From: Mugil cephalus
Lineage: Eukaryota; Chordata; Actinopteri; Mugiliformes; Mugilidae
NCBI RefSeq assembly: GCF_022458985.1
Contig: NC_061774.1
Location: 5,694,616 to 5,758,615, forward strand
Length of the DNA stretch: 64,000 nt
Direction of reading: 5' to 3'
Part shown: piece by piece, positions 34,286-46,018 of the stretch
Numbering within the stretch: the stretch's first letter is position 1
Layout of the letters: the number at the start of each line of letters is the position of its first letter
Notes under the pieces: model-generated
The model's input: only the letters and a program-made list of their open reading frames with translations
What the model was told of the DNA's origin: nothing
The model's database searches: none
Position numbers and translations under genes: made by a program

Positions 34286-35958
34286 CCTTATGCTAGAAAC
34301 ATTAATCTAAGAATCTAAGATTCCTCAGGCTTCTGTTTCATTTTGTTTTCTGAAAAATGATTCTCTTTCTCTTTTAAACAATTATAAACCTATTTCTAAC
34401 CAAATACACACCCTAAACAGCAAAACTTATTTCAGAGCTCTAGCTAGATGAGGTTTCTTCAGCCTTAGTTGAACCAACCAGTTAGTTTACAAGATTGTCT
34501 AACGATTAATATATATTTTTGTGTCTGCTTTACGCCTCACTGAAAAGACTTTCAGTAAAATGCATGCAACTGTAATATTAAGATAGGTCTTTAAATGTGT
34601 GAACATTATGTTTCAAAGTGACTGTCTTCAGTAAATAATACATTCATTAAAAAGGTTTCAAGAAAATGTTTGATTGATACATTTGTTATGTGCCTCAGCC
34701 TTCACAGTCACGCTAGAGTAGCTGAGAAAAGACTTTACTCTCAGTTTTCACCTCAAACCCAGAAGCACTTTTTATCTAGCTAGATTCCACTAAGAGGTCT
34801 GTGGTCTCTTCTCTGTTTCTACCCAGCTGGACTCAGGCAGATGATTCCCTCTGGGTTCTGCTCAAGGTTTCTTCTTGTTAAAGGGAGTTTTGTCTTGCTG
34901 CTGTCGCCTTCAGGCTTGCTCTGGAGGTTTCAGGCCGGTTGTGGTAAAGCGCCTTGAGACAATTTGTGTCGTTATTGATGCTATACAAATAAGATTGAAT
35001 TGAATTGAATTGAATTGAATTGAATTGAACTGAATTGAATTGAATTGAATTGAAAACAGATTCAAGGTCCTAGTCTTAGGAATCTGAGGTGAACTTTAAT
35101 TCTACACCTTAACCCCAGACTCAATGAGTATATTCATAGCTATCTAAGAGCTGTTGCTTTTTAATTTATTTATCTTAATTTTTTTAAAAAAAGAGTTACG
35201 TTTCAACAGTGCAACATTAGTATAAAAAGCATAAATTCCAGCAATGGGCAAAAACATCATTTACATAAGAATGTTTGTGATAGGTTTTCACATATCGTTA
35301 GTCTAATATCATAATTGCCTGAGACATTTTTCTTTTAACTGTTACAATGTCAGTAAAAACACCTGTCATCTGTCATTGGGTGAGAGGTGGGATCCACCTC
35401 CACGACAAGTCTCCAGTCTATCTCAGGGCTAACACAGAGAGACAGACAACCATTCACACTCACACACACATCTACAGCCAATTTAGAATCACCAATGAAC
35501 CTAACGACTTTTTCTTTGGAGGTGGGAGGAAGCCGGAGTACCCAGAGCAAACCCATGCAGACACAAGGAGAACATGCTCCACCCCAACAGGCCCTGAACC
35601 CGGAACCTTCTTGCTATTGTAGTATATGGTCCTCTTCCTGCCCCCTTCCTTTTGCCTGTGTTTTTGGAATGTGTTCATCATTTAAAGGTTAAAAGGTAAA
35701 CTACTCTGTACAATATCAGTCCTAAGGGGTTAGGGTCTTGTTGTTCGTTAATGTGGAGTTGTCGGAGATAAGAAACCAGATATGAGGAGAGTGTTGGAGC
35801 TGATGGAGAGGGAATTCTACAATTGGCACCTGAAGCTCCCTCAGATTTGGAAAGAGAAACAAGAAATCCAAGGTGTTCCTTTTACCCACGGGGCTAATAC
35901 GGATATGAACTTGATTTATACAAATACAGTTACAATAGCAGTAAAGCAATAGTGACAT
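34286..35958 (+). other. Solo A-type NITR 3' flank (gene body absent)
   Basis: It starts inside the flank (TTATGCTAGAAACATTAATC, equal to about 5,449) and runs through Tail-1 (34,800-35,055, with ATTGA units), Tail-2 (35,380-35,610) and the GAGAGTGTTGGAGCTGATGG block up to the Harbinger target site. A plus-strand NITR must once have preceded it. Confidence 0.65.
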
Positions 35959-36293
35959 CTTGGGCCTCATGTATCAAAGTTGCATGCGCCCAGAAACGTG
36001 GCGTACGCCCACATCAACATCAACGTTCAGATGTATCAAAAGTGAATTGACCATGGAAATGGGCGGTGACCTCCGCCAACATCATGGCTGGCGTACGCTG
36101 GTTTCCACAGCTATTGTTCCTTTGGCGACACTAAGAGGCGACGCTGAGGAACTGTCAATAATGTGAAATCAAGTAGTTCTCAGAGGATGTGCACATCAGA
36201 GACACATTAATGCGCAAATAACACACACACGTGTTTGTAACCATTGGTGGATATAAAAGCATGCGCAAAGTGATGAAGAAAATGGTATTAACA

Positions 36294-36499
36294 ATGGCAG
36301 CCTTGGCTTTGTTAGAAGATCTCGCAAATGGCAACATAAGGCGGGAGAGAGTGTTTAGAGAACACAAAGATCTACTCGCAAACGACGATGAGTTTTTTTC
36401 GTTTACCGAGGCCAGTATTACTGGAGCTGTGGGCAGAGCTGCAGCCGGCTCTAGAGCGCAACACAGCGCAGAGTCAGGGGTTGTCCTGCCCACACAACC
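36294..36499 (+). pseudogene. Harbinger transposase, N-terminal part
   Basis: Starts MAALALLEDLANGNIRRERV then FREHKDLLANDDEF, the usual start of fish HARBI1-like transposases. After a frame change it continues LLELWAELQPALERNTA and stops at the inserted element, just before the VLTTLGF block found at 44,682. Confidence 0.75.
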
Positions 36500-37263
36500 C
36501 GTTCTCATTCCCAAGGCGTAATATACCGACGATTTGTCACACCCCTAGACGTCTGATGCTGACGTAAAAGGTACCCTTCCACGTCTGGATGAGACACTCT
36601 GGGTTGTCAATTGACTTCAATGTAAACCCGCTCGCGGCAGTAAAAGACGCTTAGAGCAGAGGCCGCAGCCCTCCATTCACTACGATGATAACCTGTTCGC
36701 GGCGAAATATGACGCTACGAGCTACAATCTGATTTGAGAACCGCGGACCCTCTGCCCGGAAGTGTTTTTCTCATTATTTTAAGCATTTCTTTAAATGATA
36801 TTGTCAACATTTCTCAACACAAAAACAATCTGAGTATCACTGCTAATTCAACAATAAAGTAGCTTCGTGTTGTGGCCATCACTTTTAATTTTTACTCCTT
36901 CGAATCTGAGAAATAAACTTTTTTCTATGTTTTGGATAGCGGGAAAGCCTAAGCTACCCATAATCCTCGATCACAGACAATTTGTCACGCCCCAGACGTC
37001 TGATACTATCGCAATAGGTATCCTTCCACCTCTGTATGAAACGCTCTGCAATCACATAGTGTTTTCCAGACTGATTCAGGATCTGAAAGTGAACATATTT
37101 AACGTACATAATGCTTTGTTAGGTTTATTATTTTCTTTTCACACGTAAAACAAATTTATAGATTCATTCACCACTCCCGTCAGTTTTGGACGCTCTGAAC
37201 TCCAACCAATCAGACGCAACCAGTGTACGCAAAGGTTGATGGGAGAACAGAGAGGCCTTCTTA

Positions 37264-37358
37264 GAAGAAGAAGAAGAAGAAGAAGAAGAAGAAGAAGAAG
37301 AAGAAGAAGAAGAAGAAGAAGAAATTGATTGATTGATTGATTGACTGATTGATTGATT
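37264..37358. repeat. (AGA)n followed by (ATTG)n microsatellites
   Basis: About 19 AGA units and then about nine ATTG units (one interrupted by ACTG). The copy at 59,175-59,230 is much shorter. Confidence 0.9.
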
Positions 37359-38051
37359 GTAATGGAGGTATGTAAAAAATATATGACTACTTCGAGAAAG
37401 TGATACATGTTTTGGAAAGACAGATTAGCTTGATTCACTTCAAGTTATTTTTTTTTTTTTTTGTTTTTTCAGAAAAGCTTCAAACAAACAAAAGCGTCTG
37501 ACTTTGGAAGCAGTGTAAGACCTTTAAAAATGGCTACTGTGTCCTTCAGCATGCTTGCTAGATAGAGTATAGTAACGACTACACGTAGATACTGAAGCAT
37601 TAGCTATTTAATCCCCCAATGATGGATTAAACCTATTAAAGGAGTTGTATGTTGCAAAATAGCCAAATAGCCCCACCATTGTTATTATCAGTGTTGGTAT
37701 ATCATGTGGATTGGTTTCGCTATGTGTTTGTTTGTGTCACTGAGTTCTGTCAATGTCTGTCAATCTTCAGGATATGGAGGTAACATATAAGTGATGTAGG
37801 GGAAACAGTTGTTACAGAGGGAACACTCTTGTCTAATTTAAGTCAAAGAGAGTCAAAGTTGTATTAGATATATATATGTGTGTGTGTACATATGTATGTG
37901 TATATATATATATAATGTGTGTGGCTGTGTATACATACAATTTCTGTGAAATTAACTTAAGATGTTTGATAATCTTTGCTTTAATCATGGACTGTATTTT
38001 AAGTGTTGCATTTTTTTTCTTGTTAATTGTGTAGAATGAGGCACAGGGTGA

Positions 38052-38587
38052 ACCTCAGCCAAGACCAGTGCGCTGGAAAAAACGCGACAGACAGGAGATG
38101 TTATTCCTCAAAGGCCGTCATCCAGTCGAAGTCCTAGTAGCGTGGCACATGGTCAGTATTCATGCTCACAACTTTTATTCACCAAAGATTTTCAGTAAGT
38201 AAATATTCAGTCTCCTTTTTCAGTGTCAACTGATCAACATCAATGTCCAGGTGAAGGACCAAGTTGTGATGTTGCCAGTGTCGACCCAACAAAAGGTACT
38301 TTGCCTACTATGATATGTTGTGATTTCATTTTTTAAGTTGACATTTATAGTTGTTGTTATAACTGAGCTAGACAGAAATGCATAGGCTGTTGTACAGTAA
38401 GCCTAAGCCATACCACTTACAGTATTTAGTTCACTTTGTGGCAGTTTCTTTATTTTTTCTATTAGTGCTTCGTCAGAAGCTCCTTCAGTTGTTGGAGGAT
38501 GTAGAAGAGGATGCAGCAGTGACTTGTGAGATGTCGTCTAAGTTGACTGCTACTGACTGGGAGTTTAGAAAGACGGAGTCCTTCTAA
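38052..38587 (+). other. Putative spliced ORF inside TIR element 2A
   Basis: Three open segments can be joined with GT/AG sites in one frame: about 38,052-38,151 (SALEKTRQTGDVIPQRPSSS and more S/P-rich text), about 38,222-38,295 (STDQHQCPGEGPSCDVASVD) and about 38,467-38,587 (VLRQKLLQLLEDVEEDAAVT, then a stop). The last part is a leucine-rich acidic helix. I do not recognise the protein, and the start exon is uncertain. Splicing is inferred from consensus sites only. Confidence 0.25.
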
Positions 38588-40839
38588 AGTGGAAAGAGGC
38601 CAGGTCTTCTCTTATTGACAATATGTTGGCTACTCTGGATCCACAGAGTCTGTGTTATTACAGTTCACACACACTTTGTCCTGCACAACAGAGAGGCAGT
38701 AACAGGAGTCACATTATTTTGATAGTGTGACTAATCTTTGGAATGAGCCACTTAAGTATATGTCACTACATCAAATGCTTTCTTTAATAACGATAAGTGA
38801 GTCTTGATTGTAGTGTTTGCAGTCATTACTGGACCAACTACAGGAAGTCGTTTGTCATAGCATTTACATCAGGTATGTATAAAAATGACCGTAACAAGAA
38901 CCACGACATGGCATCCATCAGGGATGAAGCCATTATCATGGTTTGTACAGATTTCTATATGACATTAAACTGTTAAACTGGAAATATTTGAAGGTTCTGT
39001 GGTACACATGAAAAATCAAAGTGATCCTCATATATTTCTGTGTGTATAACAAAAACCTCGCTACAACAGTGTGAAGTTAATTCAAAGAGTGGACTGCATT
39101 CATACTACTATTACATAAAATGTATACTGTAACTATATTTTATAAACAACTATAAATGCATGGGCAGCACCACAGGCTGTTCAGTCATAGAATCACAAAG
39201 TTTTGTCTATATTTTGAATATATTCAGAAATTGTCATTTTTGATGCTCCAGTTTCTAGTCATCTACCATTGTTTGTATGGCTGCATATTTTGGTTGTGCA
39301 TCTGTTTGATCAAATAAAATAATTGTGAGCAAGGAAAGCATGTGACCTTTCATTGCCTTCATGCTGACCCTGAGCCAGTGGCTAAGAGACATTTTGTCTT
39401 TCTGCTGTGGTCTCAGTCAAGACAAAATGCCACCCGATTTGACTGTTGTCATGCCATTGGAAGGGCATAATCCTGATACAGTTATCCCTTATATTCTTGA
39501 TCATCAAAGATCATCCTTTAAGACAGGGGGAGGAGTTAAAGAGTTTTTTAATGGTCATATTATGTAAATGGTAAATATGACCTGTGAAACAGTAATTGGT
39601 TTATGGGGCAAATTAGCTCTGAAATGGTCCTAATTTATAAGTATGACTATGTATAAGACAAAAATGAATATCTTGAATAAATTTGATCACTAAATATCCC
39701 CTAAAGTATGTTTTATATGAGCCAGATGAAAATTAAACTTTGTCGTAGGACAACAGTGAGGACATCGTTTGAAAGGTCTTGACCTGGGGAGTAACATATG
39801 TCAGTATGAGAGTTGTGGGCAGGTCCTGCTCCTCAGGTGTGCCCTTTGAACCTTGTACCTGAGACACGTTTGAAGGCTTACTGTTTAACAACAAAACATG
39901 CTACAGACACAGGGTCAACGGTTTTGGAAAATTATTGACCTTTACTATGATACCTGAGGGCAAACTAATAGGTGGTGCTATTGACTAGTGTTGAAAAACC
40001 AGATTTGACCCTCTTACCAATGACAAAGATGAAATCTGATCAAACAGTTGTGCTCCCCAGGCCCTAAAGCCCATGCAAAGTTTGATCACAGTCACAATTT
40101 TACATAATAGAGAGAATACATCAGAACTACAAAATATATGGCGTGGCAAGCTGTTGTGTATTGTGACTCGGAAAAAAATGTAGTTCCTGAATTCTTCTTC
40201 AGGGTTAGGATGTTGATATTAGGGTTCAGAAAGCATATATCCACTCATTTTCAAACAGAAAGGTATATTCCCAACCTATATGTTGATATCTTGAGTAGAG
40301 ATACGCTATTAATAGTATTATTAGTGCTATTTTTGGCATGTTTTTACTGTTTTTATGTGGCAGCTTTATCCCGCCAAAAAAGGGTGTGTTCAATGACATA
40401 CCGTGTTCAGCAACGTTTCAAAACGGATCTTACTTCTCAGAATCGAAGGAGAAAAGATTCAAAGTGAGAGGCATAACATGAGGCTATTTTATTGTTGAAT
40501 TATCAGTGATATTTTGATGTGTTTAAGTTGAGAAATGTTGACGATCTCATTAGAATAAATCCTTAAAATAGTGATATAGAGGGTCCTCGATTCTCTAATC
40601 AGATTGAAGCTCGACGCGTCATATTTCGCCGCGAACAAGTTATTATTGTCGTGAATGGAGGACTGCAGCCTCTGCTCTAAGCGTCTCTTACCGCCGCGAG
40701 CAGGTCTACATTGGAGTCAATTGAGAACCCAGAGCGTCTCATACAGAGGTGGAAGGGTACCTTTTACGTCAGTATCAGACGTCTAGTGGCGTGACAAATC
40801 GTCGGTATATGAAGCCTTGGGAATGAGAACAGGCAAGCA

Positions 40840-42107
40840 TGAGTGTGAATGGTTGTCTGTCTCTCTGTGTTAGCCCTGAGATAGACTGGAGACTTGCTTA
40901 ACTCTTTCTGTCTCACAATGAAATAGATAAGTTTCAAATCCATGCTTTTAGCAGTATGAAGCAGTGGGGGCCTGGGAGGCCTTTGTGCATGCACTCAAAG
41001 ATAAATTAAAACCAACAGTCTGAGTCTGGGGTTAAGGTATAGAATTAAAGTTCACCTCAGATTCCTAAGACCAGGATCTTGAATCTGTTTTCAATTCAAT
41101 TCAATCTTATTTCTATAGCATCAATAACAACACAAATTGTCTCAAGGCGCTTTACTAAAACTGGCCTGAAACCTCCAGAGCATGCCTGAAGGCGATGGCA
41201 GCAAGACAAAACTCCCTTTAACAAGAAGAAACCTTGAGCAGAACCCAGAGGGAAGCATCTGCCTGAGTCCAGCCGGGTAGAAACAGAGAAGAGAGAGAAA
41301 AGAAGAGCAGTAGAAACAAGAATAACAAACCTCTGTCATAGGTACATACAACATCAGACTAAAGGAAACACGCAGAATCAATGTCCCTTTCTAAATATTC
41401 ATAACTGACGACAGTCCTCATTAAATTCTACACGCAGTGAACCACAGACCTCTTAGTGGAATCTAGCTAGATAAAAAGTGCTTCTAGGTTTGAAGTGGAA
41501 ACTGAGAGTAAAGCCTTTTCTCAGCTACTCTAGCGTGACTGTGAAGGCTGAGGCACAAAACAAATGTATCAATCAAACATTTTGTTGAAACCTTTTTAAT
41601 GAATGTATTATTTACCGAAGACAGTCACTTTGAAACATAATGTTCACACATTTAAAGACCTGTCTTCATATTACAGTTGCATGCATTTTACTGAAAGTCT
41701 CCATCACCTCTACAGTTTGCCGCAAACTATGACTAGAGGAAACTTACAGTCTTTTCAGTGAGGCACAAAGCAAAAATATACGTTAATAATTAGACAAACT
41801 TGTAAAGTAACTGGTTGGTTTAACTAAGGCTGAAGAAGCCTCATCTAGCTAGGGCTCTGAAATCAGTTTTGCTGTTTAGGGTGTGTATTTGGTTAGAAAT
41901 AGGTTTATAATTGTTTAAAAGAGAAAGAGAATCTCCAATTAAGTTGCATTTTTCAGAAAACAAAATGAAACAGAAGCCTGAGGAATCTTAGATTAATGTT
42001 TCTAGCATAAGATTTAAGCATTAGGTAAGAACCAATGTACGGTAAAATATGTGCACATAGAGAGAATTTGGGTGAGGACCAGCACAGTTTTTGACTCACA
42101 TTTACAT
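40840..42107 (-). other. Inverted NITR 3' flank (Tail-2 fragment, Tail-1, 3' UTR of gene 7)
   Basis: Reverse complement of the standard A-type 3' flank: Tail-2 remnant 40,840-40,895, Tail-1 41,090-41,385 with a short ATTGA tail, then the 3' UTR up to the gene 7 stop. In the forward orientation this order is gene, UTR, Tail-1, Tail-2. Confidence 0.65.
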
Positions 42108-43703
42108 TCAGTATTTCACATGAGAATACACACATTCTTCTGGATTCAACTCTTTCTTCTTTCTTCCTCTGGCAGAGAAATGCAGCGCAGCATAGTTGAG
42201 ATCACCTTCAGCCTACGCAGCAAATAAATAAAGACATTCTGTTACACTGAGCCGTTGGGAATCATGCTAGTGAAATAACAAATGATGTGAGTTGCTGTAA
42301 TTACTTTGTCTTTAACTGGTTGGCTCATATCGTCTTGTCTAGCTGGTGAAGAGCTGCTTTTTGTCGCTACGTATGAATAAAAACAAGCACATTAATTTGA
42401 CTTTTAAATTAGGATCAACAACTCGGTGATGGACTGCAAGAGGAATAGCGAATCAAAACTAAAGAGATCTTAGTTGTAGTATTCAGTATTCTCTGAACAA
42501 ACAGGCGGTGAACAAAGTAAGTAAACTACACTTACCTTCATGTTGTCCACATAGTCCTTTCTGAGTTCGACAACAGATGAAAATTAGGTTCATAATCATA
42601 GAAATGGCCAAGCAGATGATTGCTACCACCAACACAATAACTAACACAGAACTTGCTGTTTGATCTAAAAACAGAAGAAAAAAAAAAACATAAAATATAT
42701 TTTATGATTACATGAAACTTAGAATGTTTTACATTACCCCCAGTACTAAACCTAAAATCCTACCAGCTTCCAGTTTAGTTCCATTTCCAAATAATATCTC
42801 TCCACATGTGGCCACAGCACAGTAGTAAGTCCCAGCATCAGAGGAGCTGACGTCCTTAGAGAAGCTGTAGACACATCTCTTCTGAGTCTCAGATCTCTTC
42901 TCACATTTATTACTCATATCTCCATCCGTGTAGATGATGTTTGGATGAGATGTCTCTGATCCAGCTCTGAACCAGAACACACTGAGATCTCCTGGACATG
43001 TCTTGTTCTCAGAGTCGGAGAGGACTGAACACTGGAGAGTCACTGAGTCTCCTGGACGGACTGGATATGATACTGTCTGAACAACAGTCCTCTCAGTGTT
43101 TCCTGTTGTAAAATAAAACAGTATTAAAACTGAGCACTTCCAACCATATCTTGGGCATTTTCACATCATGATAAGAAGGACTGGAAAACTTAAAGTAAAT
43201 CAAACCTTACCTTCTACTAACAAATATGTCCCACTCCATTTAGTCTTTACCCACTCTGTGACTCCACAGTGGTACATTCCTTCATCCTCTTCAACTGTGC
43301 TCAAAATGGTGAGGTTACTAAAACTGTCATCAGCACGTAAGTCAAATCTTGATTTTGAAACGTTTGGTGCGTACTCTGTTCCAGATTTAAACAATGTTAC
43401 AATTATATTGAGAGAATCTCCAACACTCTGCTTGTACCAGTAGATTCCTCTTTCTGCGTTTGGTATAACACATGTAAATGTGGCTGGTTCACCAAGATGA
43501 ACTGTTTTCACTGGAAGCAGCGTATCTGAATTAAAGGAAAACATAAAAAATAATTAAAGGATATTGTGTATGATGTGCAAAAATTCTGCTGAAAAATCAT
43601 CTCTTTAGTGTATAAATTCTCCACTGAGAAAACCTTTAGACAGAACAAAAGAGCACTTACATACTGGATGAAGACAAAGCAGTGTAATCCATAACACGAT
43701 TAT
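42108..43703 (-). pseudogene. NITR gene 7, A-type, start codon lost (ATG to ATA)
   Basis: Minus-strand exons: 43661-43703, 43211-43525, 42764-43102, 42536-42664, 42305-42366, 42108-42212, all with GT/AG sites and the usual phases. D1 lacks three codons in the first loop (IPNAERGIYWYKQ) but keeps both Cys and the Trp. D2 has all six Cys and FGNGTKLE. The TM exon ends CCRTQKGLCGQHEG. The tail has LNYAALHF and VYSHVKY. The only lesion is at the start: the position of ATG reads ATA (43,701-43,703 on plus is TAT), and no other in-frame ATG lies in exon 1 or D1. Its promoter CRE is intact. Either a very recent pseudogene, or translation begins elsewhere. Unlike its sisters it is inverted and lies inside a split Harbinger transposon. 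Confidence 0.75.
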
Positions 43704-43739
43704 GTTGACATTGTGCCTAGTTCAGAGACCTTTTCATAT

Positions 43740-43860
43740 TTAAGAGCGTGAAGGAGATGAGAAGGAGGTGACGTCACATCATTAAATGCATATGATTGGT
43801 TTACTGAGAATAGTTTCAAAAGTACACTTCCTGTTACATTGGTCTCATACAGGGCTTTGT
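43740..43860 (-). promoter_or_regulatory. NITR gene 7 promoter with intact CRE
   Basis: TGACGTCA at 43,769-43,776, an ACTTCCT (ETS complement) at about 43,826-43,832 and ATTGG (CCAAT complement) at about 43,796-43,800, in the mirrored order of the other genes. Confidence 0.5.
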
Positions 43861-43919
43861 AAATCTGATCGCCTCTCTTTCATGTGTTGTAGCAATTCTC
43901 AAGACTGATTGCTTTACTT

Positions 43920-44405
43920 TAACCGATTGAACAATATTAAATGAAATAAGGAAATACATTTTTGCAATATCAATAATAAAAATAATTCACCAATCTCATT
44001 TGAATGTTTTTGGAAAACAAGAAAAACGCACAGTGATGCATTGGATAGCATTGATGTCTCATAGTGTTGTGTATTGATGTGTTGATGAAAAGAAGTGATC
44101 ACCGCTGACAAGTCTTCTCTTGCATTTAATAAAAGCTTTATTACGAGAAAGAACAGTGTCAAAAACTCTTTCCAAATCTGAGGGAGCTTCAGGTGCCAAT
44201 CGTAGAATCCCCTCTCCTTCAGCTCCAACACTCTCCTCATATCTGGTTTCTGCTCTCAAAACTCTCTTATCTCTGAAAACTCCACATTAATGAACAATAA
44301 GACCCTAACCCCTTAGGACTGATATTGTACAGAGTAGTTTACCTTTTAACCTTTAAATAATGAACACATTCCAAAAACACAGGAAAAAGGAAGGGGGGCA
44401 GGAAG
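43920..44405 (-). other. Inverted inter-gene block joined directly to the gene 7 promoter
   Basis: Reverse complement of about 23,540-24,005. In normal units this block lies downstream of a gene, not upstream, so a rearrangement joined them near 43,921-43,935. Confidence 0.55.
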
Positions 44406-44681
44406 AGACCCTCTGCCCGGAAGTGTTTTTTCTCACTATTTTAAGCATTTCATTTAATGACATCGTCAACATTTCTCAACACAAACACATCCGAGTATCT
44501 CTGCTAATTCAACAATAAAGTAGCATCATGTTGTGGCCATCACTTTTAAGTTTTCCTCCTTCGATTCTGAGAAATAAACTTTTATTCGGATGGTTTCGAT
44601 AGCGAAGAAAAGATTTGTCACGCCCCTAGACCTGTGTTACTGACGCAAAAGGTAACCTTCCACGTCTGGATGAAACGCTTA
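44406..44681 (+). mobile_element. Terminal fragment of TIR element 2
   Basis: Matches 36,745-37,047 (ACCCTCTGCCCGGAAGTG, CATTTCTCAACACAAACAC, TTCAACAATAAAGTAGC, ending ATGAAACGCT). It is fused to the resumed Harbinger transposase at about 44,682. Confidence 0.65.
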
Positions 44682-45460
44682 GAGGTTCTGACCACTCTGG
44701 GGTTCCTGGCAACAGCAGGAACTGGCCGACCGTTCAGGACTGTGTCAGTCAAGCCTGAGCCGAGCCATGCCAGCTGTGTGGGACGGGATCATCAGAATGT
44801 CATCCAGGTACATCAAATTCCCATACAATGCTGTTGAACAGGTCAACATTAAAGCGCAGTTTGCACCAAGAGCTGGTTTCCCTGATGTAATCGGAGCTAT
44901 TGACTGCACACACATTGCTATAAAAGCGCCATAACAAGATGAATTTGTTTTTGTCAAAAGGAAACATTTTCATCCCATAAATGTTTCAATAATACGTGAT
45001 GTGCAAATGCAGCTCACTAGCATTGCAGCAAGGTGACCTGGTTCAACGCATAAGTCGCCCATTCTGACCAACAGCATGGTTGGGAACAGGCTGGAGGCTG
45101 ATACAGTTGGCGTGATGGGTGGCTTCTTGGTGAGTAAATAATTTATCCATTAATAAAGTTGTTTTGTCCTAAGTGTTCGTTTCCCATTGAAGCACCTATA
45201 ATTAGAAAAAAAGTTAGTGTGATTCATTCAAATGGTGTATGAACAAAGGCAACTAAATCTATTCCGCACGTTTGCTGCCTTCATTTGACCCCAGGGGACA
45301 GCGGCTACCCCCCGAGAATGTAGCTGTTGACCCCTCTCATCAACCCCGGCACCGGCCAAGAGAGGAGGTACAATGACCTCCAGTCCCGAACTTGGGCAGT
45401 GGTGGAGAGGGCAATCGGCCCGCTGAAGGGACACTGGCACTGCTTGGACAGGTCCATATC
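44682..45460 (+). pseudogene. Harbinger transposase, C-terminal part (degenerate)
   Basis: Blocks in several frames: VLTTLGFLATAG, then AVWDGIIRMSSRYIKFPYNA-like text, DVIGAIDCTHIAIKAP (first catalytic Asp) followed by a stop, PGSTHKSPILTNS (Lys where the family has Asp, and a stop where it has Trp), GDSGYPPR and YNDLQSRTWAVVERAIGPLK (catalytic Glu). The DDE triad is broken and several frames are shifted. Confidence 0.75.
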
Positions 45461-45534
45461 CTCCTGACCCCCTGCCTGTTGTGATTACGTTTCAGCGGTG
45501 TTCCGAAATCCTCCGCTTCACTTCCACCTATATG

Positions 45535-45738
45535 TCAGACCATTTCTTTTTTATTTCCGTGTGCGCGCTGCTGCTCTGCATTAACAGCATCACACACGCT
45601 ACTCCTTTCACTTTTTTTTATTTTTGTGTTTATGCCTGACGACAGGCTACCAAATAGAGTATCACTGCATGTCTCCACTTTATTTAAAAACACTTCAACC
45701 TCAGACTCGGTGAAGTTCCTTTTTTTCGCTTTACTCAT
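45535..45738 (-). CDS. Harbinger Myb-like accessory ORF, 67 aa, truncated
   Basis: Minus strand starts MSKAKKRNFTESEVEVFLNK then VETCSDTLFGSLSSGINTKI and KKSERSSVCDAVNAEQQ. This is the Myb/SANT-like DNA-binding ORF that accompanies the transposase in Harbinger elements and is encoded convergently to it. The family protein is much longer; here it ends soon after the first helix bundle. The same frame is open upstream to 46,044, but that part lies across the transposon end and is not expected to be coding. Confidence 0.65.
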   Translation of the reverse strand: MSKAKKRNFTESEVEVFLNKVETCSDTLFGSLSSGINTKIKKSERSSVCDAVNAEQQRAHGNKKEMV

Positions 45739-46018
45739 GCTGAAAATACGATCGTGCAGAGTGGGAAATTCGTGATACAGGCCATATTTAAATAAATTTG
45801 GATATTTTAATTGGGGCGTGGACAGGGAGGAGTTTGGCACTACATGTGCGCTCAATTCCACGTTGATTGGGATGTACAAACGAAAAGTGCTTGGATCCAG
45901 GCGCACACACACTATGACACATCTAATTTTTTTTTTGGTCGGACGCCAGTTTCTGGATTTTAGTGCATGCCATGTTTCAGTGACAAATCCACGCAAGTCT
46001 TTGTACATGAGGCCCCTG

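Larger units (their letters stand above)
36501..40830. mobile_element. 4.33-kb element with about 400-bp inverted repeats (TIR element 2A)
   Basis: Both ends read GTTCTCATTCCCAAGGC inward and remain inverted repeats to about 36,915 and 40,425 (shared CGACGATTTGTCAC, GACGTAAAAGGTACCCTTCC, CGGCGAAATATGACGC, TTCAACAATAAA). Inside the left end, a sub-repeat of the terminus recurs at 36,978-37,055. The interior has a CCAAT-containing segment, GAA and ATTG arrays and a possible spliced ORF, but no recognisable transposase. Second copy at 58,382-62,793; terminal fragment at 44,406-44,681. Confidence 0.7.
35962..46015 (+). mobile_element. PIF/Harbinger transposon split by a nested 8.2-kb insertion
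   Basis: Ends: GGGCCTCATGTATCAAAG on the left and, complemented, GGGCCTCATGTACAAAG on the right. A 3-base target duplication CTT/CTG flanks it; the empty site AGTGACATCTGGTCTC is seen at about 24,368 and 7,398. The left half (35,962-36,499) carries the transposase start. The right half (44,682-46,015) carries the transposase end on plus and a Myb-like ORF on minus. Between them lie a 4.3-kb TIR element, an inverted NITR gene with flanks, and a TIR-element fragment. Non-functional. Confidence 0.8.

Noticed and set aside
37862..37925. TA/TG microsatellite inside TIR element 2A considered as a CRISPR-like or satellite array
   Set aside because: Simple dinucleotide repeats only, with no spacer structure.
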